64,000 bases of DNA from Streptococcus mitis (GCF_946190375.1 NZ_CAMIAF010000014.1:1-64000); one strand, 5' to 3'; shown: positions 36,411 through 46,283, counted from the first letter of the stretch. Program-made: numbers and translations. Notes: generated by a model not told the origin, from the letters alone.

Positions 36411-39400
36411 TTATTTTCCAGTAAAGTATTTAACCGCTGACGCGAACAGGTGCTGGTCTTTATTGCCTGGGATATTTTGGAAAAGACCATCCTCATAACG
36501 TTCTGAGTGGCCCATCTTACCGATAATTTGGCCGTTCTTGCTAGTAATTCCCTCTATAGCATTTACAGAACCATTCGGATTGTACTTAGAATCCATACTT
36601 GGTTTTCCATCAAAGTCAACGTATTGGCTGAAAATTTGTCCATTGTCACGGAGCTCAGCGAATTCCTCAGCCGTCACGACAAACTTCCCTTCACCGTGCG
36701 AAACAGGAATGGCATGGATATCGCCCACTTGCACTCCAGCAAGCCATGGTGAGTTAGTATTGGCAATGCGAGTTTCTACCATCTTGGCCACGTGTTGGTT
36801 GGCATCATTGTAGAAAAGGGTTGGGCTCGTACTGCTGGCATCTTCAAAGTTCCCGTATGGAAGAAGACCTGATTTGACGAGGGCTTGGAATCCATTACAG
36901 ATACCGATAATCAAGCCACCACGAGCGATAAAGCTATCAATAGCTACACGCACTTTTTCATTAAGCAGAATATTGACAATAAACTTGGCTGAACCATCTG
37001 GCTCGTCCGCAGCTGAGAATCCACCGGCAAAAAAGAGAATGTTAGCCTTGCCGATGTTGTCAACCATGGTTTCAACCGACTTGACAATGGCTTCTTCATT
37101 CAAGGTCACGAATGGCACCAAGTTGACCTCTGCACCTTCTTTTTCAAAAGCCTTAGCTGAGTCATATTCTGAGTTAGTTCCTGGGAAGACTGGGATGTAG
37201 ACCACCGGTTTTTCAACCTTTTCTTTGGCTTTAATCACAACATCTGATGCCACAGCTGGTACTTTAGCCAGCTCTTTGTCTTGGGCAAATTCTGTTGGGT
37301 AAACTTCTTCCAGTCTTCCTTGGAAGGCACTGTCAAGTTTGTGTCCATCTAACTTTACACCGTTGACAAGGAGTGTAAAGTCTGCACTTGTTTGTCCAAT
37401 CTTCTCTACTCCAGCGATTTCTTCAGGAGATGTGAAGACAAATCCACCTAATTGTGCTGTCAAAGAACTTTCAAGTTCAGGCAAGATCACCTCTGCACCG
37501 ATATGGTTCCCAAATGTTGCAAGGGCAAGAGCTTCAAGGATACCACCATATTTGACCGCTGATGCAGATGTCACTTTATGGTCAGCTTGGATGGCTTTAA
37601 ACTGAGCAAAATTAGACTTAATCAAGTCAAAATCAATCTCTGCTGAGAGTGCTTGGCCTGGAATGTAGTAGATATTTTCCCCAACAGCTTTAAATTCTGG
37701 AGAGAGCACATTACGGCTATCCGCTGTCGTCACCCCAAAGGCAACCAAGGTTGGTGGCACCGTCAATTCTTCAAAGGTACCAGACATAGAGTCCTTACCT
37801 CCGATAGATGGTAGACCAAGCTGAATTTGTGCTTCGATAGAGCCTAGGAGAGCTGCTACTGGCTGACCAAAACGCTCTGCTTGTTTATCCATACGCTCGA
37901 AGTACTCTTGGTAAGAGAAACGAGCCTTAGACCAGTTTGCACCAGCAGCAACCAAACGAGCAGTCGCTTCAATAACCGCATAAGCAGCACCGTGGTATGG
38001 AGACCATTCAGCTACATATGGGTTGAATCCTTGAGCCATGACTGACGTAGTATGAGTCACACCGTGTTGAACTGGTAATTTCTGCACAGATGCCTCAGTT
38101 GGTGTGAGTTGGTAACGACCACCAAGTGGGTGATTGACCGTTGAGCGTCCAACAGAGCAGTCAAAGATAGTCTGCAAGCCTTTTTGACTCGCATGATTCA
38201 AATCAGATAGAACCGCAAGGGTATCAGCTTCAAGTGTATCAGAGTTTGTTGTGCGCTCTTCTGGGAGCTTGACATCCTTGTCCACAACCTTAGCATTGAC
38301 GACCACGCGCACACCGTTTGTATCAAGGAAACGACGCTCCAAGTCCACAATTGTCTCACCATTCCAGTGCATGACAAGATTTGGTTTTTCCGTCACTGTC
38401 GCCACCACAACAGCATCAATATTTTCTTTGTTACATTCCTCAACGAAGGCATCTACATCCTTAGGACGAACCACGACCGCCATCCGTTCTTGTGATTCAG
38501 AGATAGCAATTTCTGTACCGTTCAAGCCCTGGTATTTAAGAGGCACCTTGTTGAGGTCGATTTCAAGACCGTCTGCTAATTCACCAATAGCTACACAGAC
38601 ACCACCAGCGCCAAAGTCATTGGACTTCTTGATAAGACGAGTGACATCGCCATTACGGAAGAGGCGCTGAATCTTGCGTTCTTCTATGGCATTCCCTTTT
38701 TGAACCTCAGCTCCAGCAGTCTCTACAGATTCAACTGTTTGAACCTTAGAAGAACCTGTCGCACCACCGACACCATCACGTCCAGTCTTCCCACCGAGCA
38801 AGATAATCACATCACCCGCTTCCGGTTTTTCACGGACAACATTGCCCTTAGGAGCTGCACCGACAACAGCACCTAGCTCCATGCGTTTAGCTACAAAGCC
38901 TGGGTGGAAGTATTCACGAACGTAGGTTGTTGCAAGCCCAATCTGGTTACCGTAAGAAGAATAACCATGGGCCGCTGTCTTCGAAATGACTTGTTGTGGC
39001 AATTTCCCAGCGCGAGTTTCCGAAATCGGAGCTGTAATATCACCAGCGCCTGAGATACGCATAGCTTGGTAAACGTATGAACGGCCTGACAACGGATCAC
39101 GAATAGCTCCACCGATACAGGTAGCAGCCCCACCAAATGGTTCAATCTCAGTTGGGTGGTTGTGGGTTTCATTTTTAAACATGAGGAGCCATGGCTCTTT
39201 CACACCATCAACATCCACTTCGATTTCTACTGAGCAAGCATTGATTTCATCTGACACTTCCATATCATCCAAACGTCCATTAGCACGCTCATAACGACCG
39301 AAAATAGTAGCCATATCCATCAAGGTTTGAGGTTTTTCAGAACGTCCCAACTCATCGCGCATAGCGATATATTTGTCATAGGTTGCCTGTAATTGTTTTT

Positions 39401-40136
39401 GGAATTTCGATGGGGAGAAATCAATCTGCTTCAACTCTGTCTCAAAAGTCGTGTGACGGCAGTGGTCAGACCAATAAGTATCCAAAACCTTGAGTTCCGT
39501 CTCAGTTGGCACGCGCCCGATTGACTTGAAGTAGTCTTGGATAAAGAGCAAATCATCCACTTCCATGGCCATCCCTTGCCCAGCCTTGTAGCGAGCAAAG
39601 TCTTCTACTGTATAGCTTTCAAAGAAAGTCAATTTAGGAATGGTCTTGTCTGACTCAGAAAATTCCTGCTTGGCAATCCCTGTCGTGATGTCCTTGAAAC
39701 GAGAATCAACTGGATTGAGCAGATAGTTCTTGACCGCTTCTAATTCCGTCGCGTCAATATCCTTATTGACCAAGTAAAGTTGGGCTGTATTGACTGTCAC
39801 ATCACTCGAACTTCCCAGCAAAAGCAAGGCTTCCTGTGAAGATGCTGCACGCTGGTCAAACTGCCCTGGTAGGCTTTCAATCGCAAAGAAAGCATAGTTG
39901 GCAAGATCCGCCTGCACAACTGATTCATCCAAGACATGGTCTGTCACCTGCTCAGAGAAAATGTGTTTCTCTGCAGGTGCAAACAGATCCTCTGCCAAGT
40001 CAAATACATCATACACTTGCACGATGCGAATACTTTTCAAAGTTGAAAGCCCCAAGTTATGCTGGAGTTCTCTCACCAAACTCTCTGACTTGACCTGAAA
40101 ATCAGCCTTTTTTTCAACAAAAATACGTTTATCCAT
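36411..40136 (-). CDS. purL: Phosphoribosylformylglycinamidine synthase, large form
   Basis: Single-chain FGAM synthase of 1241 residues. It has the N-terminal PurS-like region, two AIRS-like ATP-binding halves (SDHCRHTTFETEL, FKNETHNHPTEIEPFGGAATCIGG, SIGGKDSMSGTF) and a class I glutaminase domain (IGICNGFQALV with the nucleophile Cys, SHGEGKF with His). ATG 40136 follows AAGGA. Confidence 0.96.
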   Translation of the reverse strand: MDKRIFVEKKADFQVKSESLVRELQHNLGLSTLKSIRIVQVYDVFDLAEDLFAPAEKHIFSEQVTDHVLDESVVQADLANYAFFAIESLPGQFDQRAASSQEALLLLGSSSDVTVNTAQLYLVNKDIDATELEAVKNYLLNPVDSRFKDITTGIAKQEFSESDKTIPKLTFFESYTVEDFARYKAGQGMAMEVDDLLFIQDYFKSIGRVPTETELKVLDTYWSDHCRHTTFETELKQIDFSPSKFQKQLQATYDKYIAMRDELGRSEKPQTLMDMATIFGRYERANGRLDDMEVSDEINACSVEIEVDVDGVKEPWLLMFKNETHNHPTEIEPFGGAATCIGGAIRDPLSGRSYVYQAMRISGAGDITAPISETRAGKLPQQVISKTAAHGYSSYGNQIGLATTYVREYFHPGFVAKRMELGAVVGAAPKGNVVREKPEAGDVIILLGGKTGRDGVGGATGSSKVQTVESVETAGAEVQKGNAIEERKIQRLFRNGDVTRLIKKSNDFGAGGVCVAIGELADGLEIDLNKVPLKYQGLNGTEIAISESQERMAVVVRPKDVDAFVEECNKENIDAVVVATVTEKPNLVMHWNGETIVDLERRFLDTNGVRVVVNAKVVDKDVKLPEERTTNSDTLEADTLAVLSDLNHASQKGLQTIFDCSVGRSTVNHPLGGRYQLTPTEASVQKLPVQHGVTHTTSVMAQGFNPYVAEWSPYHGAAYAVIEATARLVAAGANWSKARFSYQEYFERMDKQAERFGQPVAALLGSIEAQIQLGLPSIGGKDSMSGTFEELTVPPTLVAFGVTTADSRNVLSPEFKAVGENIYYIPGQALSAEIDFDLIKSNFAQFKAIQADHKVTSASAVKYGGILEALALATFGNHIGAEVILPELESSLTAQLGGFVFTSPEEIAGVEKIGQTSADFTLLVNGVKLDGHKLDSAFQGRLEEVYPTEFAQDKELAKVPAVASDVVIKAKEKVEKPVVYIPVFPGTNSEYDSAKAFEKEGAEVNLVPFVTLNEEAIVKSVETMVDNIGKANILFFAGGFSAADEPDGSAKFIVNILLNEKVRVAIDSFIARGGLIIGICNGFQALVKSGLLPYGNFEDASSTSPTLFYNDANQHVAKMVETRIANTNSPWLAGVQVGDIHAIPVSHGEGKFVVTAEEFAELRDNGQIFSQYVDFDGKPSMDSKYNPNGSVNAIEGITSKNGQIIGKMGHSERYEDGLFQNIPGNKDQHLFASAVKYFTGK

Positions 40137-40191
40137 CAATTCTTATTCCTTTATTTCAGCTCTTACAACGTTTCCAAATGACCTTGAGAGT

Positions 40192-40273
40192 CTTGCAAAT
40201 AGATTATTTCAATTCCTGCAACTTTTCCCAGACAATCTCGTAGACATCGATTAGTTCACCTAGTCCCCTACGG
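40192..40273 (-). pseudogene. Duplicated 3' end of purC
   Basis: Encodes [19 protein letters not shown] then ELK and a stop, matching the PurC end with three substitutions; similarity continues about 12 bases beyond the stop (40192-40203 against 40337-40348). No start codon. The 145-base offset to the real purC end leaves a short spacer holding an AAAAGGTC/GACCTTTT hairpin (40279-40299). Confidence 0.88.
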
Positions 40274-40348
40274 AGTGAAAAGGTCTGGGGGACCTTTTCA
40301 GCCTGAGTCCTTTTAGTTGAGAGACGAAGGTTTTCCGTTGCAAACAGA

Positions 40349-41056
40349 TTATTTCAAACCTTGCAACTTCTCCCAGACAACTTCATAAACGTCTGTTAGC
40401 TCTCCCAATCCTCTGCGGAAAACATCCTTATCCATGTGGTTGCCATCCGCATCCCACAAGCGGCAGTTATCTGGTGAAAATTCGTCTGCCAAGATAATCT
40501 TTCCATCCTTATCAAAACCGAACTCTAGCTTAAAGTCAATCAACTTAAGCCCAATCTCAGCAAACCATGCTTTCAAGAGTTCATTAATTCGACGAGTTTC
40601 TTCCTTCAAGTAGGCGATTTGCTTGTCATCCGCAATCTGTAGGAATTTCACATGCTCATCATTGATGAATGGATCATCCAAATCATCATTTTTGTAGTAA
40701 AATTCAACAATCGGAGTCTCTAAGGCGATTCCCTCATCTACACCAAAACGTTTTGAAAAGGAACCAGCCGTGTAGTTGCGGAGCACGACTTCCAAAGGAA
40801 TGATTTCCACCTTTTTATTGAGTTGTTCCGTGTCTGAAAGTTTCTCCACAAAGTGAGTCGCCACACCAGCCGCATTTAATTTCTCAAAAATAAAAGATGA
40901 AATCTGATTATTCAACACTCCCTTACCTGCAATCTGTTCCTTCTTAACACCATTGAAAGCAGTCGCCTGGTCCTTGTAAGTTGAAATAATAAGATTTTCA
41001 TCCTCAGTTGTATAGATATCTTTAGCTTTTCCCGAATAGATCAATTGTTTTGACAT
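40349..41056 (-). CDS. purC: SAICAR synthase
   Basis: Enzyme of 235 residues joining CAIR and aspartate with [38 protein letters not shown] and [14 protein letters not shown] are the family motifs. ATG 41056 gives the standard length; upstream codons lie in the promoter. First gene of the pur operon. Confidence 0.96.
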   Translation of the reverse strand: MSKQLIYSGKAKDIYTTEDENLIISTYKDQATAFNGVKKEQIAGKGVLNNQISSFIFEKLNAAGVATHFVEKLSDTEQLNKKVEIIPLEVVLRNYTAGSFSKRFGVDEGIALETPIVEFYYKNDDLDDPFINDEHVKFLQIADDKQIAYLKEETRRINELLKAWFAEIGLKLIDFKLEFGFDKDGKIILADEFSPDNCRLWDADGNHMDKDVFRRGLGELTDVYEVVWEKLQGLK

Positions 41057-41088
41057 TTTAAAGTTCGCCTTTCGTATTACTTGAGCAC

Positions 41089-41131
41089 ATTCTACCATAA
41101 AAAACCTAAAATTACAAGAATTTAACCGAAT
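41089..41131 (-). promoter_or_regulatory. pur operon promoter with PurBox-like site
   Basis: TTGTAA (41112-41117), 17 bases, and TAGAAT (41089-41094) with a TGG extended -10. CCGAAT at 41126-41131, in TTTAACCGAATAAAT, is one base off the PurR box core CCGAAC and lies just upstream of the -35. Confidence 0.6.
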
Positions 41132-41225
41132 AAATAACGTAGTGACTTCAAAAATCATAAAGAAAAAACTGCAAGAAAAAGATTTCTCACAGTTTAAAAA
41201 TTATTTAACTCTAAAAACACGAACA

Positions 41226-42575
41226 TTACTCTTTGTTCAAAAATTGATCCAAATAATAACGTAGGTAACTTTTCTTACCCGTAATCATCTGTAGGCGACC
41301 TTCCACCCCGTATCGAAGTTTTTTAGCCTGCTCAGAAGTTAGATTAGTCTCCGCCTCAATTTTAAAGAAATTCCCTTTTTCAGTCTTAGTAGCTGTCGCA
41401 TCAATACTTGTAACGGTAGAATCTAGGAAAAGTTGATTCTTGGCATCATGAGTCGTAGTATAGCGAACAGAATCACCGACCTTGATTCTTGCTACATCTT
41501 TTGAACTGAGATAAGCTGTGAGTTTGGCTTTCCCTTCTTTTTCCAAGGACGGATAGAGTTGGGCTAGTAGAGTCCCCTCTGCTACCATGGTAGAATCACT
41601 AGTCTCAGGATTAAGATGAAGCACCCCATCCTCACTTGCCGTAATTTTCCCCTTGTCTAAAAGATTTCCCTGTACCTTCTTACCTGACTCCACCTCCAAA
41701 ATTTTCTGATCTAGAAGGGTCAATTCCTGACCAACCTTAGCCAAGTGTTGTGATTTAAGAGATTCCAATTGACTGCTTAAGCCTGACGCATAGGCTTGCT
41801 GGGTACCTGAACCTGCATACTGGACACGGTAAGTAGCAAGACTGGATTCTAACTGAGAAAGCTGTGCTTCTACCTGAGCAACAGCCTGTGCCTTAGTTTG
41901 CGGATTTTCCTCGCCCTGAGACTTGTAGGACTGGTAGAGAGAGTAGGCTAGATTTTGACTGGCCAAGGAAGCGCCTGTTTCAATAGCTGACTTAGCTGTC
42001 TGGTAATCGCGAATTTTAGCCTCTGTTTGGCTGATGAGGTTGCCGATTTCAGCTTGGGTTTGACTAGCTGCTGCATTCTGGGACGCGATGGTTTCATTTT
42101 GTTGCGATGTACTAGCCCTAAGACTGCTTGCTTGACTGATGTAGTCGCGAAAGGTGGCTTGATAGCCAAACTTATCCTCCTCTGGAAAGTGGTTCTCCCC
42201 TTCTTGCAAGCTCTTCTGCAAATACTCCAATTGCTTTTTTTGATCCTTGAGCATGTCCAACTGACTAGCATAGGCCTCCGCCTGGACACCCTCTGCCCCT
42301 TCCTGATATTGAACCAACAGTTCTCCCTTTTTAACCAGCTTATTTTCTTCCAAATGATTGACAAGAATGCGATTGTTGCTAGTAGACTGGATGTTTGCAA
42401 GAATACGACTAGGCTCGACAGTAGCTCTAGTTGACAAACTCATCTCCTTCTCTGCAAATGTTGCAAAGCCAAGCAAAAACACGAGTAGAAGGGACATGGG
42501 TACAATAACCCGACTGGAAAAATTATGGTAACGACGATTATAAAACTCCGCACTTTCTAAAAATTCTGGTTTCAT
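41226..42575 (-). CDS. comB: ComB, accessory protein of the competence peptide exporter
   Basis: Membrane-fusion-like protein of 449 residues, the pneumococcal length. One membrane helix at about 23-42, a long coiled-coil region (about 100-300) and a barrel-sandwich and beta region to the end. It works with ComA to process and export CSP. It starts 12 bases after the comA stop. Confidence 0.95.
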   Translation of the reverse strand: MKPEFLESAEFYNRRYHNFSSRVIVPMSLLLVFLLGFATFAEKEMSLSTRATVEPSRILANIQSTSNNRILVNHLEENKLVKKGELLVQYQEGAEGVQAEAYASQLDMLKDQKKQLEYLQKSLQEGENHFPEEDKFGYQATFRDYISQASSLRASTSQQNETIASQNAAASQTQAEIGNLISQTEAKIRDYQTAKSAIETGASLASQNLAYSLYQSYKSQGEENPQTKAQAVAQVEAQLSQLESSLATYRVQYAGSGTQQAYASGLSSQLESLKSQHLAKVGQELTLLDQKILEVESGKKVQGNLLDKGKITASEDGVLHLNPETSDSTMVAEGTLLAQLYPSLEKEGKAKLTAYLSSKDVARIKVGDSVRYTTTHDAKNQLFLDSTVTSIDATATKTEKGNFFKIEAETNLTSEQAKKLRYGVEGRLQMITGKKSYLRYYLDQFLNKE

Positions 42576-42587
42576 CCTCTCCTCTTT

Positions 42588-44741
42588 CTAGCTATTCACC
42601 AAATGGGCATAAAATCCACCCTGTGCAAGCAAATCAGCATGCTTTCCTTCTTCAACAATCTTGCCCTGATCCAAAACAACAACTTTCTCTGTCCGCTCAG
42701 CAATAGTCAAGCGGTGAGCAATGAAAATCAAGGTCTTGTCTAAAGCCATGAGATTATCGACAATTCGCTTCTCTGTCAGAATATCCAAACTGCTAGTTGC
42801 CTCATCCAAAATCAAGACCGGCGCATCTGTCAAGAGAGCACGCGCCAGAGCAATTCTCTGCCGTTGACCACCTGAGATCCCTGCCCCATCTGAAGTCAAT
42901 TCTGTCTGGTAATTCAGTGGCATCCGCTCGATATCCTCCCGAATCTCTGCCAATTCGACCGCCCGTAAGATATCCTCTTGAGTCGTCCCCTCCTTGGCTC
43001 CCAAAAGAAGATTCTCCAAAATCGTTCCGTTAAAGACATAGGGCTGTTGAGGCAGATAGTTAATATACTGGCGCAGAGCCTTTTTATCAATCTGATTGAG
43101 ATTGACACCACCCAGACTAATCTCCCCTTGACTTGGGTCATAAAAATTAACCATCATCTTAGCCAAGGTCGTCTTACCTGACCCTGAAATCCCCACAAAA
43201 GCCACCTTAGAACCCTGAGGAATAGTCAAATTGATATCCGACAAGACGTCTCGACCATAACCATACTTGTAGGAAACCTGCTTGAAGGTCATATCTCCCT
43301 TCATCAAGCTCAGATCCTCAACTGTTTTCTTCTCCTCAAACTCCGAAGCTACCAGATAAACCTCATTCAGACGGTTATTGGCAACCTGCGCTGTCTGAAG
43401 CTTGGTTTGCAGATTGATGATATTTTCCAAAGGATTGGTAAAGTAAACCAGCAAGGTATTATAGGTAATCAACTGCCCCAAACTCATCTTGCCATCCATG
43501 ACCAGAACAGCCCCCATCCAGAGAATGCCGACATTGAGCAAGAGATGGGCAACCTTTTTCAGAGCCTTTTGCTGACTCTCTGCCCGACTATAGGTAAAGG
43601 ACTTCTTCAGATAATCCACAAATTCCTTGTCAATTTTTTGGTAACGCTGACTTTCACTGGTCAAGGACTTGATAGTCTCAATACCGTTGATGTCCTCGAT
43701 GATAGAAGAAGACAGAACCGCATTGGCTTCCATGGTATCCCGATTCATCTTTTCAAACGGCTTCATAAAGGCAAAGATAATCACTGTGTAGATAGGAAGT
43801 GCCAATAAGGTCATGAAAAAAAGATTGGTATTTTGTGAAAATAAAACAAGGGAAATAATGACAACCGTTGACACATCTAGGAAAATCGAAAGAATGGTCG
43901 AAGCCAGCGCATCAATGATACTGTTAGCATCCGTGAAACGAGATACGATTTCCCCTGTCCTGCGTGTCGCAAAAAAGGACATAGGCAGGTGAAAAACATG
44001 CTTGATGTAGGACAAAATCACATCAATCGACAAACGTTGCCCCAAAACAAGTAAGAGATACTCCTGAGCGTAAGACAAGATCTGCTGGAGGATATAGACG
44101 ATAACCAGCCCAATAGAAATAATCCCCAGTGTCGAACGCATCTGATCTGGCACATAGGTATCAATGATAGACTGCAGATAATAAGAACCCACAATGTTAA
44201 TCAAGGTTACCAAGAGTGTTGCCAAAACGATATTAGCAATCAAGCCACGCTGCTTCACTAATATAGGGATAAAAGAGAGCAAACCATTCTTTTGATCCTT
44301 ATGAGGCTTGTAGTCTGGACTAGGTGCCATAAACAAAGTCACTCCTGTCCATTCTTCCGCAAAACGCTCACGTGACAGTTTGGTCAATTTCACCCCAGGA
44401 TCTGGATCGGCAATATGAATGCTATCCTTATCCTGCCCAGTCACCACATAGTAGTGGAGTAATTTTCCTTCCTTAAGCACATGAGCAACAAAAGGAAAAG
44501 TCAAATCTGGCAAGTCAAAGAGCGTCATATCCGCCTTAATTGCTCGCGTCTCAAAACCAATCTCCTCTGCCACCTTGACCAAGCCCAAAGCCGTTGTCCC
44601 ATCCATGGTTGTCTTGGCCAATTCTCGCAAGTGAGCCAAAGAATAGTAACTACCATAGTAGCCAAAAACCATGGCTAATGAAGCTACACCGCAGTCCATC
44701 TGATCCACCTGCGGACGATAGTGACGTTTCCCAAATTTCAT
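42588..44741 (-). CDS. comA: ComA, peptidase-containing ABC transporter for double-glycine peptides
   Basis: Exporter of 717 residues. The N-terminal C39 peptidase has QMDCGVASLAMV (catalytic Cys) and LLHYYVV (His), cutting after Gly-Gly leaders. Six membrane helices follow (about 165-450), then the ATPase with GISGSGKTTLAKMM (Walker A), SGGQRQRIALARAL and LILDEATSSLD. ATG 44741 is chosen, six bases downstream of AGGAG; an ATG at 44747 touches the Shine-Dalgarno. Besides CSP, ComAB exports other Gly-Gly peptides in pneumococcus; seven such precursors lie upstream. Confidence 0.96.
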   Translation of the reverse strand: MKFGKRHYRPQVDQMDCGVASLAMVFGYYGSYYSLAHLRELAKTTMDGTTALGLVKVAEEIGFETRAIKADMTLFDLPDLTFPFVAHVLKEGKLLHYYVVTGQDKDSIHIADPDPGVKLTKLSRERFAEEWTGVTLFMAPSPDYKPHKDQKNGLLSFIPILVKQRGLIANIVLATLLVTLINIVGSYYLQSIIDTYVPDQMRSTLGIISIGLVIVYILQQILSYAQEYLLLVLGQRLSIDVILSYIKHVFHLPMSFFATRRTGEIVSRFTDANSIIDALASTILSIFLDVSTVVIISLVLFSQNTNLFFMTLLALPIYTVIIFAFMKPFEKMNRDTMEANAVLSSSIIEDINGIETIKSLTSESQRYQKIDKEFVDYLKKSFTYSRAESQQKALKKVAHLLLNVGILWMGAVLVMDGKMSLGQLITYNTLLVYFTNPLENIINLQTKLQTAQVANNRLNEVYLVASEFEEKKTVEDLSLMKGDMTFKQVSYKYGYGRDVLSDINLTIPQGSKVAFVGISGSGKTTLAKMMVNFYDPSQGEISLGGVNLNQIDKKALRQYINYLPQQPYVFNGTILENLLLGAKEGTTQEDILRAVELAEIREDIERMPLNYQTELTSDGAGISGGQRQRIALARALLTDAPVLILDEATSSLDILTEKRIVDNLMALDKTLIFIAHRLTIAERTEKVVVLDQGKIVEEGKHADLLAQGGFYAHLVNS

Positions 44742-44817
44742 ATTCATCTCCTTTTTCCTAAACTCATCTGATAATAACTATCTTACCCCAATCACCAAAC
44801 AAAAACTGCACTTCCTC

Positions 44818-44847
44818 CCCAAATGCGCCTATCTACCTCCCAAATGC
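44818..44847 (-). promoter_or_regulatory. ComE direct repeat of the comAB promoter
   Basis: Two GCATTTGGG words (44818-44826 and 44839-44847, minus) start exactly 21 bases apart, two helical turns, the arrangement of ComE-binding sites in early competence promoters. Confidence 0.88.
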
Positions 44848-44858
44848 ACTTTTGGGAT

Positions 44859-44892
44859 AAAAAAATAGGCAGAACAAACGTCCTGCCTACTA
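44859..44892 (-). terminator. Terminator of the small-peptide operon
   Basis: Stem TAGGCAG / CTGCCTA with TTTTTTT on the minus strand. It ends the small-peptide locus just before the comAB control region. Confidence 0.7.
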
Positions 44893-45135
44893 AAAATATG
44901 ATATGAAAGGAAAGTGATGTTTTACTGACACCCTAGGCAAGCTTGGGACAAATAAATCATTGATAGCAACCTTTACGACATCCTATTTAAAGTTACTTCA
45001 ATTTCCAATGTCCCTGCTATTTCTAAGCCACCTCTAGTATGATCTATTTCTAGTCAGAATAGATAACACCGTTCTAAATTACGATTCATAGTTTTTCTTA
45101 CATTCTTTAATAAAATATGTATCAAATTGTTAAAA
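44893..45135. other. Gap without recognised genes
   Basis: About 240 bases between the last double-glycine gene and the terminator. Short ATG frames of 11-12 codons exist on the minus strand but have no Shine-Dalgarno. It may be the remnant of deleted peptide genes. Confidence 0.4.
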
Positions 45136-45291
45136 TTAACGTCTGCTTCCTAGATAATGACCGTACATATAGGTAGCGACTCCTAAAACACCCCAAGCGA
45201 TAGCTGTAGAAGTAGTAATAATAAGTCCACCCTCGGTACTAGCCAAATCTGCTTCTGCCATAATCTCAAATTTTTCTTCTAATTTTTTCAT
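45136..45291 (-). CDS. Double-glycine bacteriocin-like precursor (7th)
   Basis: 51 residues: leader with KFEIMAEADLASTEGG, cleavage expected after Gly22. The mature part (LIITTSTAIAWGVLGVATYMYGHYLGSRR, given here as description, 29 residues) is hydrophobic with a basic tail. The frame is in a gap between longer ORFs and has an upstream AGGAG. Target and partner unknown; class II bacteriocin or signalling peptide. Confidence 0.75.
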   Translation of the reverse strand: MKKLEEKFEIMAEADLASTEGGLIITTSTAIAWGVLGVATYMYGHYLGSRR

Positions 45292-45315
45292 ATCCTATCT
45301 ACTCCTTTAAATATA

Positions 45316-45468
45316 TTAACCAAACGTACGAGATAACCAATAACCAGCTACCCCAGCTCCACCCGCAGCAAGTAATGAGCCTCCGATAACAATCAATAAC
45401 CCCACTCCGCCTTTTACTTGCTCTAATTCATTTTGCTCTACGATTTCAAATTGATTCAAATTTTGCAT
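45316..45468 (-). CDS. Double-glycine bacteriocin-like precursor (6th)
   Basis: 50 residues: leader FEIVEQNELEQVKGG, cut after Gly21. The mature part is Gly- and Ala-rich (VGLLIVIGGSLLAAGGAGVA) and ends GYWLSRTFG. Several small-residue spacings of the GxxxG type suggest a two-peptide bacteriocin subunit. AAGGAG precedes the ATG. Confidence 0.78.
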   Translation of the reverse strand: MQNLNQFEIVEQNELEQVKGGVGLLIVIGGSLLAAGGAGVAGYWLSRTFG

Positions 45469-45482
45469 GATATACTCCTTTT

Positions 45483-45593
45483 TTAAATAATACTAGCTAA
45501 CCCAATAGCTACTCCTACTAATAAACCCACTATTCCTGAGGCTGATATAATAACAGCCGCAAATTCGTTTGAAAACTTCATTGATTCTCTCAT
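45483..45593 (-). CDS. Small hydrophobic peptide coupled to the 5th precursor
   Basis: 36 residues with one membrane helix (FAAVIISASGIVGLLVGVAI) and no Gly-Gly leader. Its ATG overlaps the preceding stop codon (TAATG), so translation is coupled. It could be a tiny immunity protein or a leaderless peptide. An internal ATG four codons downstream is possible. Confidence 0.55.
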   Translation of the reverse strand: MRESMKFSNEFAAVIISASGIVGLLVGVAIGLASII

Positions 45594-45766
45594 TATCTCT
45601 TGTTTCGACTAATTCCAATAGCTACTCCTGCACTTAAACCGGCAAATGCTGAACCTGCAATAATACTAGCTGCTACTGCAATCGGAATAATCCCCCCATC
45701 CACATTCACCAACTCTTCTTCTGTAAGAGCTACAAAGTTCTGTTCCATTTTGTCAAAATTTGTCAT
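45593..45766 (-). CDS. Double-glycine bacteriocin-like precursor (5th)
   Basis: 57 residues. The leader MTNFDKMEQNFVALTEEEL-VNVDGG is nearly identical to those at 46653 and 48192, cut after Gly25. The mature peptide IIPIAVAASIIAGSAFAGLS then AGVAIGISRNKR is small-residue rich. Shared leaders with divergent mature parts suggest duplication and exchange of cargo. Confidence 0.82.
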   Translation of the reverse strand: MTNFDKMEQNFVALTEEELVNVDGGIIPIAVAASIIAGSAFAGLSAGVAIGISRNKR

Positions 45767-45813
45767 CTTTTTCTCCTCAATTTGTATATATTTTTATATA
45801 TTTAGACTCTAAA

Positions 45814-45984
45814 CTACTTTTTATTGACCTTATATCCTAGATAAAAGAGCCCAAATAAAACAGGGTAAATTTCTGGATAAAATAGGGTATTGATTGGATT
45901 TCTCAAAATCAAATACGTTGCGATGTAGATTATGAGCGATACGATAAAATACCCCTCAGCAAAACCTAATAAAAATGTTTTCAT
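45814..45984 (-). CDS. Small membrane protein, possible immunity protein
   Basis: 56 residues with two hydrophobic helices (FLLGFAEGYFIVSLIIYIATY and PVLFGLFYLGY) and a KVNKK end. The start MKTFLLGF resembles MKKFLLGF at 47733, so they are probably related. AGGAG lies in the stop region of the preceding 24-codon frame. Confidence 0.6.
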   Translation of the reverse strand: MKTFLLGFAEGYFIVSLIIYIATYLILRNPINTLFYPEIYPVLFGLFYLGYKVNKK

Positions 45985-45993
45985 AGAAGACTC

Positions 45994-46068
45994 CTATTTG
46001 CCTGACAAGAATGGCGGAAAAACGCTACCATTCACATACACAAAATCCTTTTGATTCATATTCTTCAT
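45994..46068 (-). CDS. 24-residue peptide, coupled (uncertain)
   Basis: MKNMNQKDFVYVNGSVFPPF then LSGK. Its ATG overlaps the stop of the upstream membrane protein gene (ATGA) and its stop overlaps the next Shine-Dalgarno. No Gly-Gly leader or helix. Position supports translation; function unknown. Confidence 0.4.
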   Translation of the reverse strand: MKNMNQKDFVYVNGSVFPPFLSGK

Positions 46069-46280
46069 TTATAGTTTTGATTATTTTTTGACAAATCTTT
46101 GCGAAAAATACCAAAATATCCTGCGAAAAGCAAACCAACCAAAGTCCATTGCCAATTAAAGGATACTAACGAACCTGTACGAATCACATGAAGCGCGACA
46201 TTAAGAGTTATTCCCAACAAAGGAAATATCGTGGCTAGTTTAGGTAACAATGTATTGAGATTAAGGTTGCGATTATTCAT
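46065..46280 (-). CDS. Small membrane protein, possible immunity protein
   Basis: 71 residues with two hydrophobic helices (about 12-30 and 43-60) and a basic C-terminus. It starts three bases after the 4th precursor, the usual place for a bacteriocin immunity gene. No named family recognised. Confidence 0.65.
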   Translation of the reverse strand: MNNRNLNLNTLLPKLATIFPLLGITLNVALHVIRTGSLVSFNWQWTLVGLLFAGYFGIFRKDLSKNNQNYK

Positions 46281-46283
46281 TAT

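Noticed and set aside
44893-45135. Short ATG frames of 11-12 codons downstream of the last precursor
   Set aside because: No Shine-Dalgarno and no similarity to the micro-ORF family.
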